From Paraburkholderia fungorum (lineage in GTDB: Bacteria; Pseudomonadota; Gammaproteobacteria; Burkholderiales; Burkholderiaceae), in NCBI RefSeq assembly GCF_900099835.1, contig NZ_FNKP01000003.1, positions 1,054,001 to 1,118,000 of the forward strand: a stretch of 64,000 nucleotides of DNA, written 5' to 3'. Every line of letters begins with the position of its first letter. Position 1 is the stretch's first letter. A program made the translations under genes and the position numbers. Under the pieces are notes generated by a model. The model ran no database searches. It was not told where the DNA came from and saw only the letters and a program-made list of their open reading frames with translations. Shown piece after piece: positions 32,403 to 41,580 of the stretch.

Positions 32403-34445
32403 ATGTCCGACCGCACTGCTAGCGCTTCGTCGCCGCAAGAACCGCAGCGCGACACACGCAATGAGTCAGCCGCTTCGCCGTCATTGGCGCGTAGGCCACA
32501 GACCGGCCGGGTGCTGGCGGGCAGTGCCGAAGAAAAGCGTCTGCACGAGATATGGGAGACGCCACCGGGCTGGCGCGGATGGCTGTCGAGCGTCGATCAT
32601 AAAACCATCGGTTTGCGCTATCTCGTCACCGCCTTCGTGTTTCTGCTGATGGGCGGCGTAGAGGCGTTGATCATGCGCATTCAACTGGCGCGTCCGAACG
32701 CGACAATACTGACGCCCGAACAGTACAACCAGCTCTTCACGATGCACGGCGTGACGATGATTTTCCTCTATGCGTTGCCTGTGCTGTCGGGTTTCTCGAA
32801 CTATCTGTGGCCGCTAATTCTTGGCGCGCGCGACATGGCGTTTCCACGCCTGAATGCGTTGTCGTACTGGGTCTTTCTGTTTGCAGGCATTTTTCTGTAC
32901 GCGAGTTTCCCAACGGGGCAGGCACCGGACGCGGGCTGGTTCAACTACGCGCCGCTCTCGGGTCTCGAATACAGCACCGGCCCGAATATCGATGTGTACG
33001 CACTCGGCATGGTGCTGCTCGGCATCTCGACGACGGTCGGCTCGATGAACTTCGTAGTGACGCTGTTGCGGATGCGCGCGCCGGGTATGTCACTCGACCG
33101 GATGCCGGTACTGGTGTGGGGCACGCTCACCGCATCGGGCGGTAACCTGCTGGCGGTGCCTTCGGTCAGCCTTGCATTCCTGCTGCTATGGATGGATCGC
33201 CGGATCGGGACGCATTTTTTCGACGTGCTGAACGGCGGCCGTCCACTGTTATGGCAACACCTGTTCTGGATCTTCGCGCATCCGTGGGTCTATGCGGTTG
33301 TGCTACCCGCCATGGGCATTGTGTCCGATGCATTGCCGGTGTTCTGCAGGCGGCCGTTGGTCGGCTACGGGCCAGTCGCGCTTTCCACTGTCGCGACGAT
33401 GGTGATCGGCTTTGTCGTGTGGATTCACCATATGTTTGCGACCGGTATTCCGGCGCTTGCGCTGTCGTTCTTCGGTGCGGCAAGCATGGTCATTGCAATT
33501 CCGAGCGCGGTTGCCACGTTCGCATGGATCGCGACCATCTGGACCGGCAGACCCGTGTTTCGCGTGCCGTTTTTCTATTTCGCGGGATTCGTGTTGCTGT
33601 TCGTGATTGGCGGCGTGTCAGGCGTGATGACCGCTGCCGTGCCGTTCGATTGGCAACTGACCGACACGTACTTCGTTGTCGCGCATCTGCATTACGTGCT
33701 GCTCGGCATCAACGTCTTTCCGGTGATTGGCGGCATCTATTTCTGGTTTCCGAAATTCACCGGCAGGATGATGAACGAGCGCTTGGGCAAGATTGGCTTC
33801 TGGGTATTGTTCGTCGGCTTTAACGTAGCGTTCTTCCCGATGCATATCGCGGGCCTGTTGGGCATGCCGCGCCGCATTTACACCTATCCGGCCGACATGG
33901 GCTGGAACACGGTGAATCTCGTCACGTCGCTCGGCTCGTTTCTGTTCGCCGTGGGTGTGTTGATCTTTCTCGTCGACCTCCTTGTCAGCCTGAAGAACGG
34001 CCAGCCCGCCGGCAACAATCCATGGGACGCGCCCACGCTCGAATGGTCGACCAGTTCTCCGCCGCCACCGTATAACTTTGCTGTCGTGCCGACGCTCGCG
34101 AGCCGTCATCCGCTGTGGGAGGGCCGCACCGACGAGCCGGGCGTGAGCATCCAGACACGCTCGCGTCTCGACGAGGGCTACATGCTCGCGAACGGGCGTG
34201 AGGCTTTGGGCACGACTGCGCTCGAAGCGCTGCCCGACGTGATTCTGAAGATGCCCGGCGATTCGTATGCGCCATTCTGGCTCGCCGTATTTGCAACGCT
34301 CGTATTCGCGGGCCTCGCCGTCGGCGCGTGGATAGTGTCGGGCGCGATGCTGGCGGGCTGTGCGCTATCGATCATCGCGTGGTTATGGCCGGAGCGTGCG
34401 TTGATCCAGCGCGAGCCGAGCGCCGTGCACGACGCGGGAGCCTGA
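32403..34445 (+). CDS. Cytochrome c oxidase subunit I (haem-copper oxidase)
   Basis: The 680-residue protein is the catalytic subunit, reducing oxygen at a haem-CuB centre. Twelve core helices are followed by one or two extra helices near residues 610-665 after a hydrophilic linker. Seen motifs: VDHKTIGLRY, TMHGVTMIFLY (haem His), CuB site in WIFAHPWVYAVVLP (His293, Tyr297), WIHHMF (two CuB His), and VVAHLHYVL (both haem His). The usual HPEVY has Trp295 in place of Glu, so this is not a canonical A1-type proton channel. A GGAG box precedes the ATG. Confidence 0.93.
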   Translation: MSDRTASASSPQEPQRDTRNESAASPSLARRPQTGRVLAGSAEEKRLHEIWETPPGWRGWLSSVDHKTIGLRYLVTAFVFLLMGGVEALIMRIQLARPNATILTPEQYNQLFTMHGVTMIFLYALPVLSGFSNYLWPLILGARDMAFPRLNALSYWVFLFAGIFLYASFPTGQAPDAGWFNYAPLSGLEYSTGPNIDVYALGMVLLGISTTVGSMNFVVTLLRMRAPGMSLDRMPVLVWGTLTASGGNLLAVPSVSLAFLLLWMDRRIGTHFFDVLNGGRPLLWQHLFWIFAHPWVYAVVLPAMGIVSDALPVFCRRPLVGYGPVALSTVATMVIGFVVWIHHMFATGIPALALSFFGAASMVIAIPSAVATFAWIATIWTGRPVFRVPFFYFAGFVLLFVIGGVSGVMTAAVPFDWQLTDTYFVVAHLHYVLLGINVFPVIGGIYFWFPKFTGRMMNERLGKIGFWVLFVGFNVAFFPMHIAGLLGMPRRIYTYPADMGWNTVNLVTSLGSFLFAVGVLIFLVDLLVSLKNGQPAGNNPWDAPTLEWSTSSPPPPYNFAVVPTLASRHPLWEGRTDEPGVSIQTRSRLDEGYMLANGREALGTTALEALPDVILKMPGDSYAPFWLAVFATLVFAGLAVGAWIVSGAMLAGCALSIIAWLWPERALIQREPSAVHDAGA

Positions 34446-34446
34446 T

Positions 34447-35088
34447 ATGAGCGACGCCATCGATCTGAACCAGTCACCGGATGGAGCGGCCGAATCGTCG
34501 CGTCTTCTGCCGGTCGGCAGTGCCGGAGAGCGCTCGGGCGGCTGGTGGGGATGCCTGACCTTGATTGCTACCGAAGGCGCGCTGTTCGGCTATCTGATCT
34601 TTTCGTACCTGTATCTGGCTTCGCAAAGTACCCAGCACTGGCCGCCCGAGGGGCTGCCGAAGCTGGGACTCGGTATCGCGAACACGGTCATCCTGCTATC
34701 GAGTAGTGGCTTCGTGTGGCTGTGCGAGTGCTGCGTGCGGCGCAGGCGTTTGCGCTGGGGCGTAGCGTCGATGGCGGTGGGTGTGGTGCTCGGTTGCACG
34801 TTCATGGGTATTCAGTTGATCGAGTGGCACGATCATCCCTACGGGTTGACGACCCATCTTTATGGCTCCCTGTACTTCACGATCACCGGCTTTCACATGG
34901 CGCACGTGGCGGTCGGCATTGTTGTGCTGCTGCTCCTGCTGCTATGGACGGCACTCGGTTACTTCGACGAAAAGCGATGCGCCGCGTTGACCATCGGCGG
35001 ACTGTACTGGCATTTCGTCGATGTTGTCTGGCTCTTCATTTTCAGCACGCTGTATCTGTCGCCCTATCTGTTCCGGGGATGGTCATGA
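34447..35088 (+). CDS. Cytochrome c oxidase subunit III
   Basis: The 213-residue membrane protein fits haem-copper oxidase subunit III: ATEGALFGYLIFSYLYL in the first helices, a conserved Glu in the early helix, GFHMAHVAVGIVVLL and YWHFVDVVWLFIFSTLYL at the end. It starts one base after the subunit I stop and its own stop overlaps the next start (ATGA), so translation is coupled throughout. Confidence 0.9.
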   Translation: MSDAIDLNQSPDGAAESSRLLPVGSAGERSGGWWGCLTLIATEGALFGYLIFSYLYLASQSTQHWPPEGLPKLGLGIANTVILLSSSGFVWLCECCVRRRRLRWGVASMAVGVVLGCTFMGIQLIEWHDHPYGLTTHLYGSLYFTITGFHMAHVAVGIVVLLLLLLWTALGYFDEKRCAALTIGGLYWHFVDVVWLFIFSTLYLSPYLFRGWS

Positions 35089-35510
35089 GCGAAGACGTCG
35101 CGCCTCGCGAGGTGTCCTTTCCGTCGATGCGCCAGATAGTGGCGGGATTATTGATCGCGCCGTTCGCGTGGCTTGTACAGATGCTCGTTGCCGAAACACT
35201 GGCGGCACAAAGCTGTTATCCAGACAGCGCGCCACTTAACGCACCATTGTTCCCGTGGATGCGCACGGCTCTGTTCGTGCTCAGTGCGCTATGTTTGCTG
35301 GCGGGGATCGCGGGCAGTCTGCTCGCGTGGCGCAACATCCGGCGGATCGGACCAAAGCGATGGGGGATATTGGGCGGCACCACGCGAACCAGAGCGGAAT
35401 TGGCGTGGTTCGTGAGTCGCGTCGCGGCAATGTGCAGTGCGCTTTTTTTGTTCGCGCTGATCGCGACCGATGTCGCGTTGGCGATCGTGTCGCCGTGCAG
35501 GTGGTGGTGA
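35085..35510 (+). CDS. Small membrane protein of the oxidase operon
   Basis: This 141-residue protein has three membrane helices: IVAGLLIAPFAWLVQML, TALFVLSALCLLAGIAGSLL and SALFLFALIATDVALAIVS. Its ATG overlaps the subunit III stop. No family was recognised. Its position between subunit III and the cytochrome c gene suggests an accessory or assembly role for the oxidase. Two Cys (QSCYPD, VSPCRWW) are at opposite ends and could be redox-active or structural. Confidence 0.75.
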   Translation: MSEDVAPREVSFPSMRQIVAGLLIAPFAWLVQMLVAETLAAQSCYPDSAPLNAPLFPWMRTALFVLSALCLLAGIAGSLLAWRNIRRIGPKRWGILGGTTRTRAELAWFVSRVAAMCSALFLFALIATDVALAIVSPCRWW

Positions 35511-35512
35511 TC

Positions 35513-36922
35513 ATGTGCCGCCGCCGCGAGAGTCCGATTCGCAATTCTTCCGCTAACCGGTGTGGATGGAAGCGTGCGGTCATGGTTTCGGCTGGTTTGT
35601 CGCTGGCTCTGGCTTTCGCATCAGCGCGCATACCGGTGGCCGCAGCGAGCGCTAGTAGCGCAGGCGCGAGCGCCCAGGCGAGCAGCGCAGATGCCGCGAC
35701 CATTGCTCGAGGCGCCTATCTCGCCAAGGCGGCCGATTGTGCCGGCTGCCATACCGCCGCGCCGCGCGTGACCCAACCAGGCGGATCGCCAGCATTGTCG
35801 GCGCCTTTCGCTGGCGGCCTCGGGATGGCATCACCGTTCGGCACAATCTACTCGTCGAACATCACGCCCGATCCGCATGCCGGTATCGGGCGATATAGCT
35901 ATGACGACTTCGCCCGGGCGCTACGCCAGGGTATCGCACGCGGCGGCAAGCGGTTGTATCCGGCGATGCCCTATCCGTCATTCAGCAAGATCACCGACGA
36001 CGACATGCACGCGCTATACAGCTATTTCATGTACGGCGTACAACCTGTTTCCACGCCCGCACCCGAAACCCGCTTGCCATTTCCGTTCAACCAGCGTTGG
36101 GCATTGATGTTCTGGGACTGGACGTTCGCGCCAAGCGGCGCGTTCAAACCGGAGACCGGGCGTGACGCGCAATGGAATCGCGGTGCCTATCTGGTTCAAT
36201 CGCTCGGACACTGCGGCGCGTGCCATACGCCCCGCGGGCCCGCGTACGAGGAGCGCGGCTATAGCGAATCGCGCGATGCGTATCTGACAGGCGGTACGAA
36301 CGACCACTGGTTCGCGCCAAACCTGACGGCGGACCCCGGCTCGGGTCTCGGACGAAGCTCGGTCGAGGACATTGCCGCGTTTCTCAGACACGGCCACGGC
36401 AACGGACTGGTGACGTTCGGCAGCATGGTGCAGGTTGTGGAAGACAGCACGCAGTATCTGAACGACGACGATCTCACCGCCATTGCCGTCTATCTGAAAA
36501 GCCTGCCGCCGCGTGCGTCGAGCGGCCACTTCAATGCGCAATCACGCGCCGCGCTGCAAACGGCACAGTCGTTGAAAACGGGTGATGTCGAACGACCGGG
36601 CGCGGGCATCTATGCGACCTACTGCGCGCGTTGCCATCAGATGGATGGCGCGGGCGTGCCGCAAAAATTTCCGCGCCTTGCTGGCAATCCCGCAGTTCTG
36701 TCAGCATCGACCACGTCACTCGTGCGCCTGCTAGTGGAGGGCGGCGGCAGTCCGCACACTGAGCAGGGACCCGAGTCGCGCAAGATGCCGTCGTTTGCTG
36801 GCAAGCTGACCGATGCAGAAATGGCGTACGTGCTGACGTTCATTCGCAATACATGGGGCAATGCAGCAGAGCCTGTGACCACGCGCGACGTGTCCGACGT
36901 ACGCGTCGCGCTACACAAATGA
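35513..36922 (+). CDS. Tri-haem cytochrome c (alcohol/gluconate dehydrogenase cytochrome subunit type)
   Basis: The 469-residue product has a signal peptide (KRAVMVSAGLSLALAFASA) and three haem-binding sites: CAGCH at residues 76-80, CGACH in the middle and CARCH in the last third. The spacing and motifs such as RGAYLAKAADCAGCH match the membrane-bound cytochrome subunit of periplasmic alcohol, aldehyde or gluconate dehydrogenases. It would take electrons from a dehydrogenase and could hand them to the adjacent caa3-type oxidase. It is the last gene of the operon. No dehydrogenase subunit is encoded beside it. Confidence 0.88.
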   Translation: MCRRRESPIRNSSANRCGWKRAVMVSAGLSLALAFASARIPVAAASASSAGASAQASSADAATIARGAYLAKAADCAGCHTAAPRVTQPGGSPALSAPFAGGLGMASPFGTIYSSNITPDPHAGIGRYSYDDFARALRQGIARGGKRLYPAMPYPSFSKITDDDMHALYSYFMYGVQPVSTPAPETRLPFPFNQRWALMFWDWTFAPSGAFKPETGRDAQWNRGAYLVQSLGHCGACHTPRGPAYEERGYSESRDAYLTGGTNDHWFAPNLTADPGSGLGRSSVEDIAAFLRHGHGNGLVTFGSMVQVVEDSTQYLNDDDLTAIAVYLKSLPPRASSGHFNAQSRAALQTAQSLKTGDVERPGAGIYATYCARCHQMDGAGVPQKFPRLAGNPAVLSASTTSLVRLLVEGGGSPHTEQGPESRKMPSFAGKLTDAEMAYVLTFIRNTWGNAAEPVTTRDVSDVRVALHK

Positions 36923-36966
36923 AGCAACTCGGGGAAGGGCACGCAAGTACCTCCGGCGGCACGCGC

Positions 36967-37215
36967 CGTCACGATGCGGACTTGAATTGCTTGTGCCGCC
37001 GGCAGCTTGCTCTTCTTCGCATGATGCGACAGCGGAATCGACAGATTGCGTTCCAATTGATGGCCGGCGATGCATCCGGCGGGTAAGTCGAACGCAATGA
37101 TGCGAAAGCTGTCCACGCGTCGCTGCACGTGATCCGGCGAGACGGCTTCCAGCGACACCTCCGAATCGGCCGCAAGACCCTGTCGCTCGATGTCCTGCTG
37201 GTTCATCAGAAGCAC
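36967..37215 (-). pseudogene. C-terminal fragment of a second FdhF/YdeP-type gene
   Basis: On the minus strand, about 83 residues match the end of the oxidoreductase encoded at 38672-40972 (its residues about 678-760): VLLMNQQDIERQGLAADSE, then RIIAFDLPAGCIAGHQLE and IPLSHHAKKSKLPAAQAIQV. The intact gene has FDIPAGCVMGYYPECN and IPLSHHAKDSLVPASKSIPV. The copy is divergent, lacks everything upstream, and its 5' edge abuts an fdhA fragment on the other strand. Confidence 0.85.
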
Positions 37216-37257
37216 CTTCGACGAACGGGCCCGGCGGTTGACGAAGGTTGTACTGAA
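37208..37257 (+). pseudogene. Last codons of an FdhA-type gene
   Basis: TFDERARRLTKVVLKSSA aligns with the C-terminus of the intact FdhA (HFDERAEGWTKVVLKPAA at 46373-46424). Only this tail remains, and it precedes the intact catalase gene just as the intact fdhA precedes the catalase fragment at 46.5 kb. Confidence 0.8.
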
Positions 37258-37466
37258 GTCATCCGCCTGGCGCAGCGGTGCTGCCGCCCTGATCACGTAT
37301 CAGGCGGCCGGCAGTACCGATCGCGAAGTGAGAGAAGATGGATATAACTGCCGTTGGAATCAGCATCTGTAACGGCGCAATGATGTGGAGGGAATATCGG
37401 GCCCGCTGGGCACGGCGGTTGCGCATTCCACGCACAACCCGCGAATTCCCCACATGGAGTCTTCAT

Positions 37467-38546
37467 ATGAATACCGCGTCTGCCATCCACGCGCTGCCGT
37501 TTGATCCGACGTATGAACAAATACCCGAAGATGAAGCGGAAACGACTCGCCAACTTGTCGAGGCGATGCACAGTATTCTGGAAATCACCTCGCAGGATTA
37601 CCAGCATGGCGTCCGTAGCGTGCACGCGAAGAGTCACGGTCTGCTCGACGGGGAACTGAGCGTTCTTGCCGACCTGCCGCCGGAACTCAGCCAAGGCGTT
37701 TTCGCACGCCCGGGCACTCACAAAGTCGTGATGCGCCTGTCGACTAATCCCGGCGACATCCTGGACGATAGCGTTTCAACGCCGCGTGGACTGGCGCTCA
37801 AGATTGCCGATGTAGAGGGCGCGCGCCTGCCAGGCAGCGAAGCGGAAACCACCCAGGACTTTGTGATGATCAACGCGCCGGCATTTACGGCGGCGACGCC
37901 CAAGGACTTTCTTTCGAGTTTGAAACTACTGGCCAAAACAACCGACCGTGCGCCGACCGGTAAGAAAGTGCTGTCGGCTGTATTGCGTGGTGCGGAGAAA
38001 GTGGTCGAGGCGGTCGGTGGCGAGAGCGGCACGCTCAAAAGTCTGGGCGGACATCCGGAAACACATATCCTCGGCGAGAATTTTTTCACGGCCGTCCCGT
38101 TTCTCTATGGCAAGTATTTTGCCAAGCTAAGCGTCGTGCCGGTCTCCGAAGAACTTACCGCTTTGACTGACGCACCACTTGATGTCAATGGTCACCCGAA
38201 CGCGCTGCGCGATGCGGTGAACGAATTTTTCGCCACGCGCGGCGGCGAATGGGAGGTCCGTGTGCAACTCGCGACCGATATCGGCAAGATGCCGATCGAG
38301 GACGCTTCGGTTAAATGGCCGGAGGACGAAAGCCCTTATATTGCAGTCGCGCGTATTCGGGTACCGGCGCAACCTGCATGGACAGAGGCTCGGTCTGCCG
38401 CCATTGACGACGGTTTGTCGTTCAGTCCGTGGCATGGCATTGCGGAACACCGACCGCTTGGAGGTGTGATGCGCTCACGCAAGCCGGCCTATGAAATGTC
38501 GGCGGAATTTCGGGGGCGCTTCAATGGGTGCCCCATACACGGGTAA
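37467..38546 (+). CDS. Catalase family protein (short haem catalase-like)
   Basis: The 359-residue protein belongs to the short catalase-related group (about 350 residues against about 480 for classical catalases). The haem-distal region is HGVRSVHAKSHGLLDGEL with the catalytic His, followed by VVMRLSTNPGDILDDSVSTP, and the proximal segment near the end is MRSRKPAYEMSAEFR with the haem-ligating Tyr. No signal peptide is visible. A TGGAG box precedes the ATG. Its first 68 codons and the upstream 80 bases are duplicated at 46.46-46.75 kb. It precedes the FdhF-like gene and is closed by a hairpin. Confidence 0.85.
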   Translation: MNTASAIHALPFDPTYEQIPEDEAETTRQLVEAMHSILEITSQDYQHGVRSVHAKSHGLLDGELSVLADLPPELSQGVFARPGTHKVVMRLSTNPGDILDDSVSTPRGLALKIADVEGARLPGSEAETTQDFVMINAPAFTAATPKDFLSSLKLLAKTTDRAPTGKKVLSAVLRGAEKVVEAVGGESGTLKSLGGHPETHILGENFFTAVPFLYGKYFAKLSVVPVSEELTALTDAPLDVNGHPNALRDAVNEFFATRGGEWEVRVQLATDIGKMPIEDASVKWPEDESPYIAVARIRVPAQPAWTEARSAAIDDGLSFSPWHGIAEHRPLGGVMRSRKPAYEMSAEFRGRFNGCPIHG

Positions 38547-38584
38547 CACCACGTTAATGACCGGCACACTTCGCGTAACGATGC

Positions 38585-38609
38585 GCGGGTCCGTTTGTTG
38601 CGGACCCGC
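38585..38609 (+). terminator. Hairpin after the catalase gene
   Basis: GCGGGTCCG, loop TTTGTTG, CGGACCCGC: a perfect 9-bp stem, 39 bases after the stop. No strong T tract follows. Confidence 0.55.
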
Positions 38610-38671
38610 AAGTGTTCAGCCGTGCGCAATCGCAGGCTGTGTCAGCGGCGATCGCGCAAGGAGCAGACGGC

Positions 38672-40972
38672 ATGAGCACGGACAGCACAATCAAGGAATA
38701 TAAAAACGCGGCCGGTGGGTGGGGCTCGTTGAAAGCGGTTGCCACGATTCTGATTCAGGAGCACGTCGCGCTGCATGGCAGCGCGATTCTTTCTCACCAG
38801 AACAAACCTGACGGCTTCGCCTGCGTGAGCTGTTCGTGGGCCAAACCGGCTGACCCGCATTTGTTCGAATTCTGCGAGAACGGTGCGAAGGCGACCGCAT
38901 GGGAGATCACGAGCAAACATATCGATCCTGATTTCTTCGCGCAGCACACACTGTCCGAACTCGAAGCGTGGAGCGGCCTGGAACTCGAATCGTCGGGACG
39001 GCTGACCGCGCCGATGCGCTGGGACCCCGCCACCGATCACTACGTGGAAACAACATGGGAATACGCGTTCGCCGACATCGCAAAAGAGTTGCGTGCAATC
39101 GAACCCGATGAAGCCGTGTTCTATGCATCCGGACGGGCGTCGCTCGAAACCTCGTACCTGTATCAACTTCTCGCTCGCATGTATGGCACGAACAATTTGC
39201 CGGACAGTTCCAACATGTGTCATGAAAGCACGTCCGTTGCTTTGCCCAAGACCATCGGTTCACCTGTTGGCACGGTCACGCTCGCCGACTTTGAACACAC
39301 CGACTGCATGTTTTTCTTTGGCCACAACACCGGCACCAATGCGCCGCGGATGCTGCATCAATTGCAGGATGCACGCAAGCGGGGCGCACACATCATCACG
39401 TTTAACCCGATTAAAGAGCGCGGGCTGGTAAGTTTTGCGAATCCTCAATCGCCGCTCGACATGCTGACGCCGGCGCAGACGCACATCAGTACGCAATATC
39501 ATCAAGTGCGCATTGGCGGCGATGCAGCGGCCGTGGCAGGTCTGTGCAAACTGTTGATCGAATGGGATGACGCGGCACAACGAGATGGAGCGCCTCGCGT
39601 GCTCGACGCGGCGTTCATTGCCGAACACACGGAAGGCTTCGAAGCATTCGCTGCGGCAATGCGTGCAACTACTTGGGTCGAGATCGAGTCTCGCTCGCAA
39701 TTGACGCGTGACGCACTCACTGCGGCCGCCTCGGAATACGCCCGCGCGAAGTCGGTCATGGTGCTCTACGGGATGGGAATCACACAGCATCGCAATGGCG
39801 TGCACAACGTTCAGATGCTGTCCAATCTGCTGCTGTTGCGCGGCAATATCGGCCGGCCTGGTGCAGGTATCTGCCCGATACGCGGGCACTCGAACGTGCA
39901 AGGTCAGCGCACGGTCGGCATCACGGAAAAGCCGGAACTGGCGCCGCTCGATACGTTGAAAAAGCTGTATGGTTTCGAGCCGCCGCGCCACAAAGGTATG
40001 AGTACCGTAGAAGCCTGCCAGGGTGTGCTGGACGGGAAGGTCAAAGCGTTCATCGGGCTCGGTGGGAATTTCCAGGTGGCGATTCCGGATCACCATGTGA
40101 TGGATGCGGCGTGGCGCTCGCTGAGGCTGACCGTGCAGATTGCGACGAAACTCAATCGCAGTCATCTGCTGCATGGCGAAGTCGCTTATCTGCTGCCGTG
40201 CCTCGGGCGCATCGAGATTGATCAGCAGGCGAGTGGCGAACAATGGGTGAGCGTCGAGGACAGCACGGCGTGCGTCCACGGTTCACACGGCTATGCAGAC
40301 CCGGCCAGCAAAATCCTTTTGTCGGAGCCGGCCATCGTGGCCGGTATTGCCAAGGCGCTGTTGCCGCGCAACCCAAAGGTCGACTGGGATTCGTGGGTCG
40401 CCGATTATGCGACGATCCGCGAAGCGATCGAGCGGACCTATCCCGATCAGTTCGCTGACTTCAATCGGCGCTTTTGCGAACCCGGCGGTTTTCATCGACC
40501 GATACCGGCCGCTGAACGCAAATGGAAAACGCCTAATGGCAAAGCAAATTTTGTGGTGCCCGATACGCTCGATGAAGACGCCGATATGCCATCTAGCGGT
40601 CCCGGCGTGCTTCGTCTGATGACAACGCGTGGCGACAGCCAGTTCAACACCACGGTCTATTCGCTGGACGACCGCTTTCGTGGCGTGCTGGGTACGCGTA
40701 ACGTTTTGCTGATGCATCGCGACGACATGATGAGACTCGATCTCGCGGAGGGCGACGAAGTGTCTGCCGTGACCGATTCGAAAGACGATGTGATACGCGA
40801 AGTGGGTGGTATGCGCGTGCATGCGTTCGATATTCCGGCCGGTTGTGTCATGGGCTATTACCCCGAATGCAACCGGCTCATCCCGTTATCGCATCACGCC
40901 AAGGACAGTCTCGTGCCGGCGTCGAAATCGATACCGGTGCGACTGCGGAAATCAGAAGTAATGGGTGCGTGA
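38672..40972 (+). CDS. FdhF/YdeP family molybdopterin oxidoreductase
   Basis: The 766-residue protein matches the YdeP branch of the molybdopterin oxidoreductases. It has a Cys pair in FACVSCSWAKP (Cys51, Cys54) likely serving an iron-sulphur site, the probable metal-ligand region SSNMCHESTSVALP (Cys183), cofactor-binding motifs GHNTGTNAPRML, GNIGRPGAGICPIRGHSNVQ, and a C-terminal domain with TTRGDSQFNTTVYS and PLSHHAKDS. YdeP-type proteins are tied to formate-type reactions and acid resistance, but the substrate is unknown. An AAGGAG box precedes the ATG. Fragments of related genes lie at 13.4 and 37.0 kb. Confidence 0.88.
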   Translation: MSTDSTIKEYKNAAGGWGSLKAVATILIQEHVALHGSAILSHQNKPDGFACVSCSWAKPADPHLFEFCENGAKATAWEITSKHIDPDFFAQHTLSELEAWSGLELESSGRLTAPMRWDPATDHYVETTWEYAFADIAKELRAIEPDEAVFYASGRASLETSYLYQLLARMYGTNNLPDSSNMCHESTSVALPKTIGSPVGTVTLADFEHTDCMFFFGHNTGTNAPRMLHQLQDARKRGAHIITFNPIKERGLVSFANPQSPLDMLTPAQTHISTQYHQVRIGGDAAAVAGLCKLLIEWDDAAQRDGAPRVLDAAFIAEHTEGFEAFAAAMRATTWVEIESRSQLTRDALTAAASEYARAKSVMVLYGMGITQHRNGVHNVQMLSNLLLLRGNIGRPGAGICPIRGHSNVQGQRTVGITEKPELAPLDTLKKLYGFEPPRHKGMSTVEACQGVLDGKVKAFIGLGGNFQVAIPDHHVMDAAWRSLRLTVQIATKLNRSHLLHGEVAYLLPCLGRIEIDQQASGEQWVSVEDSTACVHGSHGYADPASKILLSEPAIVAGIAKALLPRNPKVDWDSWVADYATIREAIERTYPDQFADFNRRFCEPGGFHRPIPAAERKWKTPNGKANFVVPDTLDEDADMPSSGPGVLRLMTTRGDSQFNTTVYSLDDRFRGVLGTRNVLLMHRDDMMRLDLAEGDEVSAVTDSKDDVIREVGGMRVHAFDIPAGCVMGYYPECNRLIPLSHHAKDSLVPASKSIPVRLRKSEVMGA

Positions 40973-41580
40973 TGGCTCGGCTGGTAAGTATGTGAATATC
41001 CCCGTTCGATAATTTAGGCCCGGTTCGCTCGGAATTGATCGGCGCGTGCGTTTTCTGTCATCGAAACATCGGTAGGGATCGGGTGTATTACTTCGCCGGC
41101 AGATAGTTTCGAAGCAACGACTTTCTCGAATTATTCATTCTCACTCTCACTCAAAAAAGCGCAGTTCGGTCGTTGTGTCGCTTCAACGCAGAATGTTCGC
41201 TTTCTGTGAAAGCCACGCTGGCAGAGCTAACCGAACGCACCGGCGCCCTTATGGGGCGCGATCCTTGAGTTGGCCGTCGCCAGAAGCGACCGTTCCGGCG
41301 TCGCTAATAAACATTGAACAGAAGATTCGATCTTCTCTTTATGGCGAGCGGCAGATATTGCTGACTCTCAGCTCATGGTTGCCTCAGCACAACTCGGCGA
41401 AGTCGCATCAAACTGAGATAATTGAAACGGTAAATTTTTTTAGATGCCGACGTTGGATAAAGGGCCGCCGCCGCGGCCTGCACGAACCGAACGGGGCGCG
41501 ATAACCCCCCGTTACCACGGCAAAATAAAAAGACTGAGGCGGCGGCCCGGTTTCGGCCAGCGGCAGTCGCTCAAGCTCCA
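40973..41580. other. Gap between convergent genes
   Basis: No gene was supported. Small hairpins occur at 41243-41259 (GCGCCC/GGGCGC) and 41322-41336 (GAAGA/TCTTC); neither has a T tract. AACGGGG and CCCCGTT at about 41487-41513 could fold and may end the SDR transcript from the other side. Confidence 0.35.

Noticed and set aside
31236..32438. Minus-strand frame of 400 codons opposite cytochrome oxidase subunit II
   Set aside because: It is antisense to a gene with CuA and haem motifs; no family resemblance.
39260..40279. Minus-strand frame of 339 codons opposite the FdhF/YdeP gene
   Set aside because: Antisense shadow. It was useful only because its counterpart opposite 13.4 kb revealed the gene fragment there.
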